In this document: positions 26,388 to 35,508 of the stretch, piece by piece
Numbering within the stretch: the stretch's first letter is position 1
Layout of the letters: the number at the start of each line of letters is the position of its first letter
NCBI RefSeq assembly: GCF_050753385.1
Contig: NZ_JBLZFZ010000029.1
Coordinates: forward strand, 24,110 to 88,109
Reading direction: 5' to 3'
From: Pantanalinema rosaneae
GTDB taxonomy: Bacteria; Cyanobacteriota; Cyanobacteriia; Leptolyngbyales; Leptolyngbyaceae
Length of the DNA stretch: 64,000 nt
Position numbers and translations under genes: made by a program
Notes under the pieces: model-generated
Database searches by the model: none
What the model was told of the DNA's origin: nothing
What the model saw: only the letters and a program-made list of their open reading frames with translations

Positions 26388-28316
26388 ATGGTCACTACTC
26401 CTCCGTCTCAAGTTTCTGCTGCCCAATATCAGGTTACAGACCCACAAGTAGAATTAGAAGCGCTCGTTTCGGAGCCAAAACAGGATACGGAAATTGATCT
26501 GGACTTCCTCTATACCCGAGACATCGAGTTTCGTCAGGAAACGATTTACTTTATTGTCGTCGATCGCTTTTATGACGGTGATCCCAGTAATAGTGAAGGC
26601 CCCAATCCGGATCTGTATGATCCCGAAGGGCAGGATTGGGGCAAGTATTGGGGCGGTGATTTACAAGGCATTATCGACAAACTCGATTACTTAAAAAATA
26701 TGGGGGTAACGGCAATTTGGTTAACCCCACTGTTTGAACAGGTAGAAGCCTTATTTGTGGAACAGGCGGCGATTCATGGCTATTGGACAAAGGATTTTAA
26801 GCGGATTAACCCCCGGTTTATTGGTGAGAATGAAGAACCCTCATTAAATAAAACCCAGGAGACTCGCAATACCGTTTTCGATCGCCTGATTGAAGAACTA
26901 CATGCACGCAACATGAAACTGATTTTGGATATTGTGTGTAACCACAGTAATCCAGATTTCAGTGGTAAGAAAGGGGAATTGTACGACGACGGCGTGAAGA
27001 TTGCCGACTTTAATGACGATAAAAATGGATGGTATCACCACTATGGCGAAGTGACAAATTGGGAAGATGATTGGCAAGTCCAAAACTGCGAATTAGCTGG
27101 TTTAGCCACTTTCAACGAAAACAATAACGACTATCGGGAATATATTAAATCTGCCATCAAACAATGGCTCGATCGTGGGGTAGATGCCCTACGCGTGGAT
27201 ACCGTGAAACACATGCCAATCTGGTTCTGGCAGGAGTTCACGGGAGATATGTATAAACATCGCCCGGATGTCTTTATCTTTGGTGAATGGATCTACAGCA
27301 GTCCGTTTGACGATCGCTCGGTAGAGTTTGCCAATGAGTCGGGGATGTCACTACTGGATTTTGGTTTGTGTGTAGCGATGCGATCGGCGTTAGCTCAAGG
27401 ATCGGCAGGTGGCTTCCACGATATTCAAAATGTATTGGATTTAGATCACCGCTATAAAAGTGCGAATGAACTGATTACCTTCATTGATAATCATGACATG
27501 CCGCGCTTCCAGAGCTTTAATCCTGATCCAGCCATGTTAAAAGTGGCGATCGCTTTAATCATGACCTGTCGGGGTATTCCCTGCATTTACTATGGCACCG
27601 AACAATACCTGCATGATGATACCAATGGTGGTGATGATCCCTACAACCGTCCGATGATGACGAATTGGGACACTGATACCGAAATCTATCGCACCATTCG
27701 CTTATTATCTGGTTTACGACGACTGAATCCTGCCGTGGCAATGGGAGGGCACTGGCAACAATACATCACACCGGATGTCTATTGTTATGCGCGTAAATAT
27801 CGCGATTCCGTCTGTTTTGTGGCGCTTAATCGGGGTGGTGATACAACGATTCCTGAAGTGGTCACTTGTTTACCCGATGGTGAACATAAGTGTGTCCTGA
27901 CCCATCAGAAATTTACCGTGGTGAATGGCAAAATTCACGATTTACATTTAGCTGAACGGGATGCGATCGTCCTTAGTCATGTGGGGGAACGTGTCAAAGG
28001 TCAAACCATTATTCGGGCGCAGTTAAATGGGGTGCATACCCAACCAGGAGAGCGGATTGTCGTGATCGGCGATTGTCCAGAATTAGGTAATTGGGATATT
28101 GCGAAAGCGTTTCCACTGGAGTACATCAACAGTAGTACCTGGTTTGGTGAAATTCCCTTCAATGAGAGTGCAGGAACATTGATTACTTACCGCTATGCCT
28201 TGTTACGGGAAGGTACATCCCCCTTACGGGAAAATCTAGTGCCCCGTCGTTGGTTTGTTGCCAGTGAAGGCACCGTCAAATGGCGGGATATGTGGGCAAG
28301 TGGACGGGAATCGTAG
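26388..28316 (+). CDS. GH13 alpha-amylase/CGTase-like enzyme with C-terminal CBM20
   Basis: 642 residues. The catalytic domain has DIVCNH (~residues 180-185), ALRVDTVKH with nucleophile Asp271, FGEW with acid/base Glu300, and DNHD with Asp370. The GDLQGIIDKLDYLKNMG and HDNGGDDPYNR-like segments resemble cyclodextrin glucanotransferases and their relatives. A starch-binding CBM20 domain follows (~540-642, with RIVVIGDCPELGNWD). A ~50-residue N-terminal extension is present and no signal peptide is visible, so the enzyme is probably cytoplasmic and acts on glycogen. CGTases are normally secreted, so true CGTase activity is not assured. Confidence 0.85.
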   Translation: MVTTPPSQVSAAQYQVTDPQVELEALVSEPKQDTEIDLDFLYTRDIEFRQETIYFIVVDRFYDGDPSNSEGPNPDLYDPEGQDWGKYWGGDLQGIIDKLDYLKNMGVTAIWLTPLFEQVEALFVEQAAIHGYWTKDFKRINPRFIGENEEPSLNKTQETRNTVFDRLIEELHARNMKLILDIVCNHSNPDFSGKKGELYDDGVKIADFNDDKNGWYHHYGEVTNWEDDWQVQNCELAGLATFNENNNDYREYIKSAIKQWLDRGVDALRVDTVKHMPIWFWQEFTGDMYKHRPDVFIFGEWIYSSPFDDRSVEFANESGMSLLDFGLCVAMRSALAQGSAGGFHDIQNVLDLDHRYKSANELITFIDNHDMPRFQSFNPDPAMLKVAIALIMTCRGIPCIYYGTEQYLHDDTNGGDDPYNRPMMTNWDTDTEIYRTIRLLSGLRRLNPAVAMGGHWQQYITPDVYCYARKYRDSVCFVALNRGGDTTIPEVVTCLPDGEHKCVLTHQKFTVVNGKIHDLHLAERDAIVLSHVGERVKGQTIIRAQLNGVHTQPGERIVVIGDCPELGNWDIAKAFPLEYINSSTWFGEIPFNESAGTLITYRYALLREGTSPLRENLVPRRWFVASEGTVKWRDMWASGRES

Positions 28317-28334
28317 GCACAAAAAGAAACTATC

Positions 28335-28384
28335 TGTGGGATGGTGCGCCACTTTCTAGAGCATGGTAGGATGCCCATCCCACA
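28335..28384. repeat. Inverted repeat of a dispersed cyanobacterial type
   Basis: TGTGGGATGG (28335-28344) and CCATCCCACA (28375-28384) are perfect 10-bp complements 30 bp apart. It lies just after the GH13-CBM20 stop and may also act as a transcript-end hairpin, although no T-run follows. Confidence 0.6.
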
Positions 28385-28415
28385 ATAATGATTCATGAGT
28401 TAGTTCGCCTGCGTT

Positions 28416-28982
28416 ATGCCTACACCATTACTGGTCGTTGATGTTCAATCTGGGTTTCTGAATGACTTTACGCATCACATTCCCGATCGAGTGGCTCGAT
28501 TGATTCAACGCGATCATCATGACCCGATTTTATTTACTCGCTTTGTCAATCTGCCCGACAGTCCCTATACTCGCTTATTGAGTTGGGATAGTTGCAGTGA
28601 GGAGCCCGAAACCGATCTAGCCAAGCTGATTGCTGCCTATGCCAAGCCAGAACTGATTTTTAGCAAACCGGGGTTATGTGGTTTACCGAATGAATTAATT
28701 GATTATTTAACCCAACATCACATGACCCAAATTGATGTCGTTGGCATTGACACTGATATGTGCGTGCTAAAGATCGCGATGGATTTATTCGATCGCGGCA
28801 TTGAACCGATCGTCTTAACCGATTGCTGTGCCAGTACTGCCGGACTTCAGGCACACCTGGCTGGCTTAGCCGTCCTCAGTCGCAATATCGGTGCCCAACG
28901 GTTGCGAGAAGCCGGGTTAGGGGATGGTTCCCTCGCTGCACCGATGCCGAAAACGGACTTACAGCCGTTGTCGGATGAATAA
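28416..28982 (+). CDS. Isochorismatase-family cysteine hydrolase
   Basis: 188 residues with the family triad: Asp9 in LLVVDVQSGF, Lys84 in IFSKPG, and Cys116 in GIDTDMCVLK. The family hydrolyses amides such as nicotinamide, ureidoacrylate or N-carbamoyl compounds, or isochorismate. The FSKPGLCGL segment and the Thr-Asp-Met-Cys context do not single out a substrate. The ATG at 28416 begins the first beta strand directly. The gene stands alone between repeats. Confidence 0.85.
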   Translation: MPTPLLVVDVQSGFLNDFTHHIPDRVARLIQRDHHDPILFTRFVNLPDSPYTRLLSWDSCSEEPETDLAKLIAAYAKPELIFSKPGLCGLPNELIDYLTQHHMTQIDVVGIDTDMCVLKIAMDLFDRGIEPIVLTDCCASTAGLQAHLAGLAVLSRNIGAQRLREAGLGDGSLAAPMPKTDLQPLSDE

Positions 28983-28994
28983 ACCATAGTGAAG

Positions 28995-29046
28995 ATGGGG
29001 AATGGGGAATGGGGAGTGGGGAGTAGGGAGTAGGGAGTAGGGAGTG
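28995..29046 (+). repeat. Heptanucleotide tandem repeat (STRR)
   Basis: About seven units of GGGAATG drifting to GGGAGTA and GGGAGTG. Located between two convergent genes, just after the hydrolase stop. Same class as the repeats at 15.6-15.9 kb, but with a different unit. Confidence 0.85.
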
Positions 29047-29129
29047 GTGTGGTTTAACCAAGCGAAAATTGCTGTAGATCGATCGACAGGCTGAGGATTG
29101 ATTAGCCTCCTCAATTCCCCAATACACCG

Positions 29130-30536
29130 TTAGGAGTTCTGCTCCGGCAGGTTACGGGGCGGAATTTCTCGTCCTTGATTGAGCTGGTATTCTAGACGAC
29201 CTAGCCATAACCATGCCCCTCCCATAAGCAACGGGACGATCGAGGCAACAACCGCTAGTAGCAGCGATGGTTCACCGATTACCCAGATCAGCAGCGGCAG
29301 AAGTGCCCACGCGATCGCCCCGATCATCGCCAACCCTAACCGAATTTGCTGAATCCGTTTAAGGGCAGTACGGCAACTTCCACAGTGACGGGTATGGGAA
29401 TGATAGCGATCGAGCAAGGCTGCTGTCGGTAACGTTGGTGGTAATGTTTCACCGGGAAACGGATCTGCCTCATACTCATTTACCCATTTGCGTAAGGCGG
29501 AGACAAAGGCATCGGCACGAGTCGGTAAATAAAAGGCTTTGGCAAAATTAGCTCCGCCGCCGTGAGCCGCTAAATAACGTTCCTGGTAGTGTAGAAAAAT
29601 CTGATCATCTTCCAGAATGTTGTTCTGGCTAATATGGGAATACCAACGTGGTGTTAGTTTAATCAAAAATCCCGGCAGTTTAGAGGCAAACTTAAATGGA
29701 AACCGAGCAAAGACTCGACATTGACCTTTAGAGATTGGGGTGGCATACACTACCGTTAACGTGCGACCAAACTGTTTAGAGGTCAGATCATGCCACATCA
29801 GATTCGGGGCAATAAACTGCGTCTCCTGCCGTCCTAATGTGCCTTTGCGAGGACCTTCTTCCCACACACCCTGAAATCCAGTTTTGCCGAACTCCACCAC
29901 CTCTAATTCTACGGGAGCCGCATTCGATCGATTCCCAACGGATTTGTGATGTGTAAACGGTACATGGCTGGAATCCAGCACATTTTCCAACAGTGTCAAC
30001 GCATCGTAGGGTAGATCTCGGAAGGTATTGAGACAGATCCACTCATCTGGAGATTCTGTCATCGGCTCAATAATCGGGACTTTCACCTTTGCCGCATTCT
30101 CCGGTTGCCCCGGATAGACAAATAGAAGTCCCTGTTCTACTGCCGTCGGTAAGGCGATCGCACACGCCCGTTTGGAGGTATGAGCATTCGTCTCGGCGGT
30201 CTGTTGGGGAATGCGATCGCACCCACCATCGCCGCGAAATGCCCAACCATGATACGGACATTCCAATAAACCATCCTCAGCAATTCGACCTTCGGACAGG
30301 GGCACTAACCGATGGGGACATTGATCGATAAAGGTTCGCCATTGTTCGGCTTGTCGATCCCACCAAATCACCAAATCCTGCTCCAGTAAGGTAAATCGGG
30401 TAGGTTTCGCTGGGTCTAAGTCCTCAATGTAGTGAACTGGATACCAGGCTTCTTTGACATCAAACCGATCGGGATCGCGACCACCCGCCGGTAATGTATG
30501 GGTTTGGGGGATTGAGATCGGCGCTTCCGTTAACAT
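29130..30536 (-). CDS. Rieske non-haem oxygenase, pheophorbide a oxygenase/Tic55-like
   Basis: 468 residues. Rieske cluster ligands are Cys73 and His75 (QCPHR) and Cys93 and His96 (ECPYHGW). The mononuclear iron site is suggested by NVLDSSHVPFTHH (~186-198). A PaO-type C-terminal domain follows, including a CGSC motif (~387-390), and two hydrophobic helices (~402-445) anchor the end in the membrane. The family includes pheophorbide a oxygenase, chlorophyllide a oxygenase and Tic55. In cyanobacteria this type may act in chlorophyll or other aromatic oxygenation; the substrate is not known. A partner ferredoxin is not encoded nearby. Confidence 0.85.
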   Translation of the reverse strand: MLTEAPISIPQTHTLPAGGRDPDRFDVKEAWYPVHYIEDLDPAKPTRFTLLEQDLVIWWDRQAEQWRTFIDQCPHRLVPLSEGRIAEDGLLECPYHGWAFRGDGGCDRIPQQTAETNAHTSKRACAIALPTAVEQGLLFVYPGQPENAAKVKVPIIEPMTESPDEWICLNTFRDLPYDALTLLENVLDSSHVPFTHHKSVGNRSNAAPVELEVVEFGKTGFQGVWEEGPRKGTLGRQETQFIAPNLMWHDLTSKQFGRTLTVVYATPISKGQCRVFARFPFKFASKLPGFLIKLTPRWYSHISQNNILEDDQIFLHYQERYLAAHGGGANFAKAFYLPTRADAFVSALRKWVNEYEADPFPGETLPPTLPTAALLDRYHSHTRHCGSCRTALKRIQQIRLGLAMIGAIAWALLPLLIWVIGEPSLLLAVVASIVPLLMGGAWLWLGRLEYQLNQGREIPPRNLPEQNS

Positions 30537-30687
30537 GCCTGCAAGGAATGGATGGGTTAAGGGTTATTTACATATCTTAACATGCAGCTACTAGAGCGGA
30601 GTTGATCCAAAGGCTGACTAGACAGCGACGATCGAGGCTGTTGCTATCCCGGATAATAAAACAATTGTTGCGATAATATTGCTGATC

Positions 30688-30876
30688 ATGCCGGGACTTC
30701 CTATCGATCCGATCGTGTACCTGATGTTGAATCTCCATTGTTTGCTCGGTGGCGTTGCGGCGGTGGTGGCAGCCCGGAAAGGCTATCGTCTGGGACTCTG
30801 GTTGGGGTTGGGATTAGTTGGGGGAACAGCCGCCTTAATTGCCGCGATCGTTTTGCAACCCAGGCAGCAGCCCTAG
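30688..30876 (+). CDS. Small hydrophobic membrane protein, 62 residues
   Basis: Two hydrophobic segments (~residues 9-28 and ~36-55) are separated by a basic turn, ARKGYR, a typical small two-helix membrane protein. The ATG at 30688 is preferred to the TTG at 30679. It is divergent from the oxygenase gene. No family is recognised. Composition supports a real gene, but no clear ribosome-binding site is seen. Confidence 0.5.
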   Translation: MPGLPIDPIVYLMLNLHCLLGGVAAVVAARKGYRLGLWLGLGLVGGTAALIAAIVLQPRQQP

Positions 30877-30919
30877 TCGAAGCCTGAAGCAGTGAGCTTA
30901 TACCCTGGGAGGGATTGGG

Positions 30920-31132
30920 TTAAATGGAGTTAGCCCGATAAAATCCGAAAGCATCCTGTTTCTGAGAGAGAATAATCTCCAGACTGAAGCCAGTACCCTG
31001 AATTAGTTGGCTTCTAGAACAGTCAAAACTTGCTTGGCTCAACGATCGACCAGGGTTGAGCCGTCGTACACACTCAAGCATGGTCTGCTGCCATCTGGAA
31101 GGTGGGCTAGATTGGGTTAAGTGATGCTTCAA
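30920..31132 (-). CDS. Uncertain small reading frame, up to 70 residues
   Basis: Open frame with a TTG at 31132 and an ATG at residue 18 (MLECVRRLNPGRSL). The sequence looks more protein-like than most chance frames, but it has no good ribosome-binding site and I do not recognise it. Listed so that the interval is not left blank. Confidence 0.25.
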   Translation of the reverse strand: MKHHLTQSSPPSRWQQTMLECVRRLNPGRSLSQASFDCSRSQLIQGTGFSLEIILSQKQDAFGFYRANSI

Positions 31133-31231
31133 GTTTAAAGTAGCCTCTTAGAAAATATTTTTCTCTAAAAACCCTTTAAACTATTGGCTTTAACCCCTAC
31201 TGCTTTCCTCCTACGAGACTAGGTATTTGGT

Positions 31232-34200
31232 ATGGTGACTCACCGGACTGTGCTTGTAATTGCTGGCTCTAATCAACCAGAGTACGATTATGAACAGCAG
31301 CTACGGCAAGATAGCCGTTGGGTATATCGGGTGATTATAGAGCGGGATTATGCTGCCATTTTGGCATTGTCTCACGCTCAACAGATTGACGGGATGCTTT
31401 TGGAATTGTCTTCCCAGCCCGATCGCTGGCATTTACTCAAGCACCTGAAGCAAGACATGGGCGATCGCTGTCCGGCGATCGTGGTGGTGGGTGGCAATGA
31501 TGCAGAAATCGCTGTGCAAGCATTGAAACATGGGGCGGCAGATTATTTGGTCAAAGACCGAATGACGGCTGCTGATTTATGCTTTGCTATGCGAGATGCA
31601 ATCGCAAATGCCGAATTACAGTACAACCAACGATCTATTCAGGAGGTGTTCCAGCGCTCGATCGAGAATATGCTGGATTGCTTTGGCATCTTCTCCGCGA
31701 TTCGCAATGCCTCAGGGCAGATTATTGATTTTCGGGTTGATTACCTGAATGCCATGGCCTGTGAAAGCAACCGCCTGCCCAGAGAGATGCAAATTGGGCG
31801 GAGGCTATGTGAGGTGTTACCTGCCCATCGGGAGTCCGGGTTGTTGGATCAGTATTGTCGATTAGTCGAAACTGGAGAGCCGTTAATCCAAGATTCCCTG
31901 GTTTACGAAGATGTGTATGGTCAGCAACGGTTAGTCCGAGCATTTGATATTCGGGCAACCAAGTTGAATGATGGTTTTGTTGCCTCCTGGCGTGACATTA
32001 CCGATCGCAAACAGTTGGAAGTGGAATTAAATCAAACCGTGGCAGATTTGCAAACGTTGTTAGAGATGATTCCGGTAGGGATTGCGATCGCCACCGATGC
32101 CACCTGTACTCAAATGCAGCACAATGCTTACCTGCGACAGTTACTCGGGGTGAGTCCCGGCAATAATATTTCAAAAAGTGCCCCGGCGGATCAACAACCT
32201 CCCTATCGAGTCTTGCAGAACGGCGAGGAAGTTTCTACCGAGCAGTTGCCGATGCAAGTGGCGGTCAGGTTGGGGGTAGAGGTGCGAGATATCGAGTTTG
32301 ATATTTTGCTGCCAGATGGCACAGTACGGCAAATTTTGTCCTATGCCACTCCCTTGTATAACAACCAGCAGCAGATTCGGGGAGTGATCGGGGCGTTCTT
32401 AGATATTACAGAGCGCAACCGGGCGGCGGCGGCTTTGCAAGCGAGTCAACAACAACTTCAGCGACAACTGGCGGAAATTGAGGCGATTTATCAATCGGCG
32501 CCGATCGGGTTGAATATTCTGGATACCGATCTGCGGTTTGTCCGGATTAATCAACGGCTAGCCGATATCAATGGCTTGCCAGTCGCGGCCCATTTAGGAC
32601 ATACCATTCAGGAGTTATTCCCCGCTTTAGCGGATACTGCTGAACAGCTTTTGCGCCCGGTACTGGAAACCGGAGAACCCCTGTTGAATGTAGAAATTCA
32701 TGGCGAAACTCCTGCCCAACCTGGAGTGAAACGGGTCTGGTTAGAACACTTTTTGCCCTTAAAGGAGGGCGATCGGGTGGTTGGCATCAGTACCGTATGC
32801 GAAGAAATCACGGAGCGAATTCAGATTGAAGCGGCTCTGCGCCAGAGGGAAGAACAATTCCGTAATATGGCAGATCATGCCCCCATGATGGTTTGGGTGA
32901 CGGATTCTACGGGATACTGCACTTACTTGAGCAAAAGTTGGTATGAATTCACGGGGCAAACTGAAGCGACAGGATTAGGGAGTGGTTGGTTGGATGCGGT
33001 GCATCCGGACGATCGGGAATTTTCCAGAAATGTGTTTCTCAAGGCAAATGCTGACTGTGAAGCCTTTCGCCTGGAATATCGGTTACGGCATCGGCATGGC
33101 AGCTATCACTGGGCGATCGATGTAGCAAATCCCTGGTTTGGAGAAGCGGGAGAATTCAAAGGCTATATCGGCTCGGTGATTGATATTAGCGATCGCAAAC
33201 AAGCGGAAGAAGCCCTGCGTTCCTCTGAGGAGCGCTATCGGACTCTGTTTGAGTCCATGAATGAAGGGTTTTGTGTGGTGGAAATGCTGTTTGATGCAGA
33301 CAACCACCCGCTTGATTATCGCTTTTTAGAAGTGAATCCGGTATTTGAACAACAAACGGGGCTGCGTCAGGCCTCCGGGAAAACCGCCCGTCAACTGCTC
33401 CCCAATTTGGAACCGCATTGGTTTGAAACCTATGGCAATGTGGCTTTGACGGGAAACCCAACTCGGTTTGAAAGTGGCTCTGATGTAATGGGTCGCTGGT
33501 TTGAGGTTGCCGCCTTTCGGATTGGGACAGCCGACAGCCGCAAAGTCGCGATTCTGTTCAAAGATATTAGCGATCGCAAACAGATAGAGAAGGCGTTACG
33601 CCAAAGTGAGGAACGCTACCGTTACTTAGCCGAAGCAATTCCCCAATTGGTATGGACGTGTGATGCTAACGGGTTGTGTGATTATGTCAACCAGCGATTA
33701 TGTGATTATATTGGCTTAACGGTGGAACAAATTATTGGCAATGGTTGGTTTTCTGCGGTTCATCCCGATGATCAACCAACGATTCAAACTCGCTGGCTCC
33801 ATGCCCTGCATCAGGGTAGCTTCTATCGCGATGAATACCGGGTTAAACGCGCATCGGATCACAGCTATCGCTGGCATTTGGTATTGGGGTTGCCCCTCAA
33901 AGATCCGCAGGGCCAGGTCGTAAAGTGGTTTGGTACGTGTACGGATATTCATGACCAAAAGGAATTGGATATCGAGCGCGATCGGTTGCTACAACTGGAA
34001 CGAGACTCTCGGGAAGCGGCTGAACGGGCGAACCGGATTAAAGATGAGTTTCTTGCTGTCCTGTCCCATGAGTTGCGATCGCCGTTAAATCCCATTTTGG
34101 GTTGGTCAAAGCTGTTACAAACTCGTAAATTAGATGTTGTCAAAACGGCTGACGCTCTGGCGACGATCGAGCGGAATGCCAAAATCCAAATGCAGTTGAT

Positions 34201-35212
34201 TGATGATTTGCTAGATATTGCCAAAATTCTCCGGGGTAAACTAACGCTGACCATGACCTCTGTCAATCTTGCCTCGGTCGTGGAAGCGGCGATCGAAACT
34301 GTGGCAACAACAGCCGCCGCTAAATCGATCTCCCTTGATGCCGAATTACCTAACATTGGACAGGTATCTGGTGATGCTGCCCGTCTCCAACAAATCGTCT
34401 GGAATTTGTTATCCAATGCGATTAAATTTACACCCAGTCACGGGCGAGTGACGATTCATTTAGAGCGCCGAGAGGCAGATCGGCAAGGATCGTCTTCCCT
34501 GGGCAGCGATGCTTATATTATTGTGACTGACACTGGCAAAGGCATCAGTCCAGACTTCATTCCCTACATTTTTGAATCCTTTCGGCAGGAAGATGCTTCT
34601 ATCACTCGTCGCTATGGTGGATTGGGATTAGGCTTGGCGATCGTGCGTCAATTGGTTGAAGCTCATGGTGGCACTATTATGGCGAAAAGCCCAGGTGAGG
34701 GATTAGGGGCTATTTTTACGGTGCGATTACCATTGCTGAATCTGGAACCAGGGACTCAGCCACCGAAGGAGTTACCCCAGTCAACCCTGAATTTGACGGG
34801 TGTTCGAGTTCTAATTGTGGATGATGATGTGGATGCTCGTGAGTTGTTATTTGTACTATTGACCCAATATGGCGCAGAGGTGTTAGCAACGGCTTCAGCC
34901 AAAGAAGCTCTAGCGAATCTAGAATTATTTCAACCCAATGTATTAGTCAGTGATATTGGGATGCCTGACGTAGATGGCTATTCCCTGATCCGACAAATCC
35001 GCACCTTACCCCCAGAACAGGGTGGCATGATTCCCGCGATCGCGTTGACGGCCTATGCAAAGGAGGATGATCAGCACCGGGCAATTATGAGTGGCTATCA
35101 ACAACATATTACGAAGCCCCTTGATCCGGAACAGTTGGTGCAGGCGATCGTGGCGATCGTTCACAATCACCCGTCCTCGCCCTACGTCCAAGTCGATTTG
35201 TCTGGAACTTAG
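31232..35212 (+). CDS. Large hybrid histidine kinase: pseudo-receiver, multiple PAS, HisKA, HATPase, receiver
   Basis: 1326 residues, no transmembrane helices, so cytoplasmic. Residues ~1-130 resemble a receiver domain, but the phosphoacceptor position holds Glu58 (MLLELS) in place of Asp, while Lys108 is kept. About six PAS/PAC units follow (~140-915), each ending in D-I-S/T-D-R-K-type motifs. The kinase core has the H box LSHELRSPLNPILGW (His near residue 946), the N box NLLSNAIKF, and the G boxes DTGKGI and GLGLGLAIV. A C-terminal receiver (~1190-1315) has its Asp near residue 1241 in VSDIGMPD. It would sense several cytoplasmic cues and pass phosphate to its own receiver or onward. The adjacent c-di-GMP gene is a possible output partner. 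Confidence 0.88.
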   Translation: MVTHRTVLVIAGSNQPEYDYEQQLRQDSRWVYRVIIERDYAAILALSHAQQIDGMLLELSSQPDRWHLLKHLKQDMGDRCPAIVVVGGNDAEIAVQALKHGAADYLVKDRMTAADLCFAMRDAIANAELQYNQRSIQEVFQRSIENMLDCFGIFSAIRNASGQIIDFRVDYLNAMACESNRLPREMQIGRRLCEVLPAHRESGLLDQYCRLVETGEPLIQDSLVYEDVYGQQRLVRAFDIRATKLNDGFVASWRDITDRKQLEVELNQTVADLQTLLEMIPVGIAIATDATCTQMQHNAYLRQLLGVSPGNNISKSAPADQQPPYRVLQNGEEVSTEQLPMQVAVRLGVEVRDIEFDILLPDGTVRQILSYATPLYNNQQQIRGVIGAFLDITERNRAAAALQASQQQLQRQLAEIEAIYQSAPIGLNILDTDLRFVRINQRLADINGLPVAAHLGHTIQELFPALADTAEQLLRPVLETGEPLLNVEIHGETPAQPGVKRVWLEHFLPLKEGDRVVGISTVCEEITERIQIEAALRQREEQFRNMADHAPMMVWVTDSTGYCTYLSKSWYEFTGQTEATGLGSGWLDAVHPDDREFSRNVFLKANADCEAFRLEYRLRHRHGSYHWAIDVANPWFGEAGEFKGYIGSVIDISDRKQAEEALRSSEERYRTLFESMNEGFCVVEMLFDADNHPLDYRFLEVNPVFEQQTGLRQASGKTARQLLPNLEPHWFETYGNVALTGNPTRFESGSDVMGRWFEVAAFRIGTADSRKVAILFKDISDRKQIEKALRQSEERYRYLAEAIPQLVWTCDANGLCDYVNQRLCDYIGLTVEQIIGNGWFSAVHPDDQPTIQTRWLHALHQGSFYRDEYRVKRASDHSYRWHLVLGLPLKDPQGQVVKWFGTCTDIHDQKELDIERDRLLQLERDSREAAERANRIKDEFLAVLSHELRSPLNPILGWSKLLQTRKLDVVKTADALATIERNAKIQMQLIDDLLDIAKILRGKLTLTMTSVNLASVVEAAIETVATTAAAKSISLDAELPNIGQVSGDAARLQQIVWNLLSNAIKFTPSHGRVTIHLERREADRQGSSSLGSDAYIIVTDTGKGISPDFIPYIFESFRQEDASITRRYGGLGLGLAIVRQLVEAHGGTIMAKSPGEGLGAIFTVRLPLLNLEPGTQPPKELPQSTLNLTGVRVLIVDDDVDARELLFVLLTQYGAEVLATASAKEALANLELFQPNVLVSDIGMPDVDGYSLIRQIRTLPPEQGGMIPAIALTAYAKEDDQHRAIMSGYQQHITKPLDPEQLVQAIVAIVHNHPSSPYVQVDLSGT

Positions 35213-35349
35213 GCGATCGGAGCCAAGGCTGGAGCTGATAAAATTTTGAAAAGTTAATATCATCTAGCCGAATTTTATTACTTCTCAACAACTCTTAGGG
35301 AATCCTAAGGATTGAATGGCACTGACTCAAGGACACGCTTCACTCTAGT

Positions 35350-35440
35350 CGCCCCCTAAATCCCCCAATTCTGGGGGACTTTGAGGTTCGGCTCCCCCAG
35401 AATATAGCCTGACGGCATCGTAGAAAGGGGGTTGGGGGCG
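35350..35440 (-). repeat. Dispersed repeat copy B (matches copy at 7093-7180, inverted)
   Basis: Reading the minus strand gives the same arms and hairpin as copy A, including TCTACGATGCCGTCAGGCTA. The copies differ in the loop between the G-run and C-run and at one terminus. It lies in the 0.3 kb spacer between the hybrid kinase and the EAL-GGDEF gene. Confidence 0.8.
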
Positions 35441-35508
35441 TTCGGATTGTTATTTCAGTGACATTCTCCTAAGGATTCATTCAGTTGGGACGAACTCAGG
35501 AGCGATTT

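Noticed and set aside
28995..29046. Possible CRISPR-like array
   Set aside because: The unit is only seven bases and has no spacers; it is a heptanucleotide tandem repeat.
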